NCBI GenBank assembly: GCA_946011705.1 | Contig: CAMGCA010000015.1 | Coordinates: 1-14,863, forward strand | Reading direction: 5' to 3' | DNA: 14,863 nucleotides | Source of the DNA: an uncultured Clostridia bacterium | GTDB taxonomy: Bacteria; Bacillota; Clostridia; Oscillospirales; Oscillospiraceae | Shown: positions 13,080 through 14,863 of the stretch, in pieces | Numbering within the stretch: the stretch's first letter is position 1 | Layout: each line of letters starts with the position of its first letter | The notes under the pieces: generated by a model | Databases searched by the model: none | Told to the model about the DNA's origin: nothing | The model's input: the letters and a program-made list of their open reading frames with translations, nothing else | Translations under genes and position numbers: made by a program

Positions 13080-13118
13080 TGCTGGACATACAATGGCCTT
13101 TTGATTGTATGTCCAGCA
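13080..13118 (-). terminator. Terminator of the Mrr-like gene
   Basis: TGCTGGACATACAAT and ATTGTATGTCCAGCA are perfect 15-bp inverted repeats around GGCCTTTTG. On the minus strand TTTTG follows. It lies 27 nt beyond the true Mrr stop codon (13146-13148), supporting the longer gene model. Confidence 0.8.
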
Positions 13119-13145
13119 AAACAGTTTTCGAGGTACAATATTACA

Positions 13146-14546
13146 TTATAATCCAAAATACTTGGCAGCAAGAGATGGTTTTTTTGATAACTCAACCTCT
13201 AGATCGTTATAATCCCAACCTTTAATTATTATTTCTCCTTCCGCACTAATTGTACGAATTCTATCAATGGTATTAGGAGAGAAAAAACCGCTATAGAATA
13301 GCCCATAGCAATCGGCATGGAATTCCTAGAATAGATCGCGTGATTCAGATATGTTTTTTCGGCTTAATTGCTGCTTCATGTGCTTGCACTGAAATATCCA
13401 TTTTCTTCTTTCTGAGCTAATTAATGTACAGTATTCTTCATCAGCCGTAATATCAACTCCACCATCTGCAGCACGGATATTTCCACGAATTTGGACATTT
13501 ATAAACCCTAAAGAAAGCAATAGGTCGCGGCAAAAAGATTCGAATTGTTGTTCATTTAATCCTGTGAAATCAAATGATCTACCCCAAAAGTGATGCGGAG
13601 CCACAGCTAAAAAGTCCTTCTCCATTTTTTTCAATCTGTTCTTCTCATATGTAAAACACCGATCAGAGTCTTCTGGTTCAACCCGACAAATTGCAACCCA
13701 CAGCTCTCCGCACGAAATGATTAACCTTGCTTTTGTATCAACAGAATACTTTATCATTGGTTCCATGTCACACTCTTCGTCGACCTGTGAAAAAGCATTG
13801 ATTACTTCCCTGACAATTTTTAGGTCATAGATTATTCTATTATCGTCCACTTTTGTGATAAAATACTTAAATCCGGAATAGAATGAACACACCTTGTTAA
13901 GTGGATGGGATAATAGCTGCAGATTATTCAAACCGACACCAGTTAATGCAATATCAAATCTGCTGATATACACATTCTCAGAATTGCAATTGCACGCTCT
14001 TCCTAATGGATGGTCTTTTAGGTACTTGTTGCACAAGAATGGTGAGGCATTCTTTAATTTCCCCATAATCTGTTTTCGATATTCTTCAATTTCTAGTTGT
14101 TCCTCATTTCCTATGTCAATTTCGTAGAATGAGAGTTTTTCGGTCATTCGGAAGGCATTGACCAATATTTCAATTGTTTTGTTAAGTTCATTCCAGGAGA
14201 AAGGAATACCGAAGAAACCGATTTGGTTAGAAACAAATGGACATCCAAGTCCATCATCATACTGCACTTCTGGCTCATGTCCAATAATTCGACGTAGGCT
14301 TTCAATAAATACTTTTTCCTCCTTGATAGTTTCAATGACGCGAAAAGCACTATCACAGTCTTCATATAGGAAGTCACGGTAGATGCTAAATATATCTTCA
14401 TCGAATTCGAGATGTAAACGTTCAAGGGCACAACAATGGTCGATAGAATACGAGAAATAAACTATTCCCATGTCGCTGTCACAGTCGAATTCATAATGTT
14501 TATCATAACGGCTGCTAAATTCTTTTATAAACTCTACGGTATTCAT
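13146..14546 (-). pseudogene. Mrr-type restriction endonuclease with one in-frame TAG
   Basis: The ATG at 14546, with AGAGGT upstream, opens a frame of 406 residues that ends at a TAG (13326-13328). The same frame continues for 59 codons to a TAA at 13146, encoding HADCYGLFYSGFFSPNTIDR and ending LEVELSKKPSLAAKYFGL, a natural continuation of the nuclease domain. The catalytic pattern lies before the stop: Glu in QQFESFCRDLL, Asp in AADGGVDI and Gln-x-Lys in FQCKH, as in Mrr/restriction-endonuclease folds. The N-terminal 300 residues have no recognisable domain and may recognise target or modified DNA. Undisturbed length would be 466. The single nonsense change suggests recent inactivation, a sequencing error or read-through. 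Low GC and the neighbouring XRE gene suggest an acquired defence module. Confidence 0.8.
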
Positions 14547-14648
14547 AATGACCTCTTATTCCATACTTTTCTCAAATGAGTGATAATGGCGAGAGTTTGA
14601 TATATTAAACGGACGTTATACAAATCAATGCATCAATCACTTACTTAT

Positions 14649-14863
14649 TTATTTTACTTCGAAATTTGACTGATCATCATTATCGGGAAAGGAATAATCA
14701 TTTAGTTCCGGAAAATCAAGAAACTCTGCAAGTGTCATATTAAACGCCAGGGCAACTTTGTGCAGAGTGGACGCTCTGGGGTCCTTTGTAAGACCGCGAA
14801 CGATATTATCCAAAGTGGATTGGTTAATTCCTGCTCGAGTTGCCAGTTTGTTGATTGCAAAAC
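14649..14863 (-). CDS. XRE-family helix-turn-helix regulator (partial)
   Basis: Enters from the right edge, so the start is missing. The 71 visible residues have the HTH_3 pattern: FAINKLATRAGINQSTLDNI (helices 2-3, recognition helix), then VRGLTKDPRASTLHKVALAF and the usual ending MTLAEFLDFPEL. An acidic tail (FPDNDDQSNFEVK) ends at a TAA (14649-14651). It lies upstream of the Mrr-like gene on the same strand with a gap of 102 nt, so it may control that gene, as restriction-control proteins do. This role is inferred from position only. Confidence 0.8.
   Translation of the reverse strand, partial: FAINKLATRAGINQSTLDNIVRGLTKDPRASTLHKVALAFNMTLAEFLDFPELNDYSFPDNDDQSNFEVK

Noticed and set aside
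1..14863. CRISPR array or rRNA operon
   Set aside because: No regularly spaced direct repeats and no rRNA-like conserved sequence were seen; the only direct repeats are the paired 11-bp att-arm sites.

Overview
The window looks like chromosome of an anaerobic gut Firmicute of the Clostridia, probably near Oscillospiraceae/Ruminococcaceae. This is inferred from the gene families: a clostridial-type Crp/Fnr regulator beside a ferredoxin-like gene, a flavodoxin-ferredoxin fusion, DegV, CsoR/CopA, TnpV and an integrative-element ParB remnant. Strong AGGAGG-type ribosome sites and GC-rich coding in the left 12 kb also fit. No species can be named from the sequence alone.

Layout. 1-60 is the tail of a VOC/glyoxalase-like gene. 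75-200 is a relic of an integrative-element ParB. 225-719 (-) encodes an HD-domain hydrolase. 898-1577 (-) is a Crp/Fnr regulator broken by a frameshift and a stop. Its promoter, with a 28-bp near-palindrome, faces a ferredoxin-like gene (1694-2389). A 169-bp hairpin element with perfect 15-bp terminal inverted repeats (2392-2560) follows. Next is a four-gene unit (2762-5691): Rrf2 regulator, flavodoxin/4Fe-4S fusion, patatin-like lipase and DegV fatty-acid-binding protein. It has a consensus promoter whose -10 box overlaps a perfect inverted repeat, and it ends in a terminator. A copper-resistance operon (csoR, copA; 5841-8765) has two CsoR-type operators, and copA carries a C-terminal CopZ-like domain with its own ribosome site and ATG. 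A TfoX C-terminal stub and a small promoter/terminator unit of unknown meaning lead to an SDR dehydrogenase (9452-10156).

From about 10.2 kb the window becomes mobile and damaged. A YfcE-like phosphoesterase gene stops mid-domain and is joined directly to a tyrosine integrase that lacks its N-terminus. Just after the integrase is what appears to be a complete attP: a 45-nt copy of the 3' part of tRNA-Ala(GGC) with its terminator, bracketed by paired 11-bp direct repeats. An integrated element should have this site split, so an intact arrangement is unexpected. Beyond it lie a Fic-fold gene that has lost both its catalytic His and its inhibitory Glu, translationally coupled to tnpV. A clearly AT-richer segment follows with an Mrr-type restriction endonuclease interrupted by one in-frame TAG, and a partial XRE-family regulator running off the right edge.

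Themes: redox and copper stress control on the left, and a decaying mobile/defence region on the right. The best candidates for something new are the attP-like site, the doubly degenerate Fic protein, the nested copZ and the Rrf2 redox-lipid operon.
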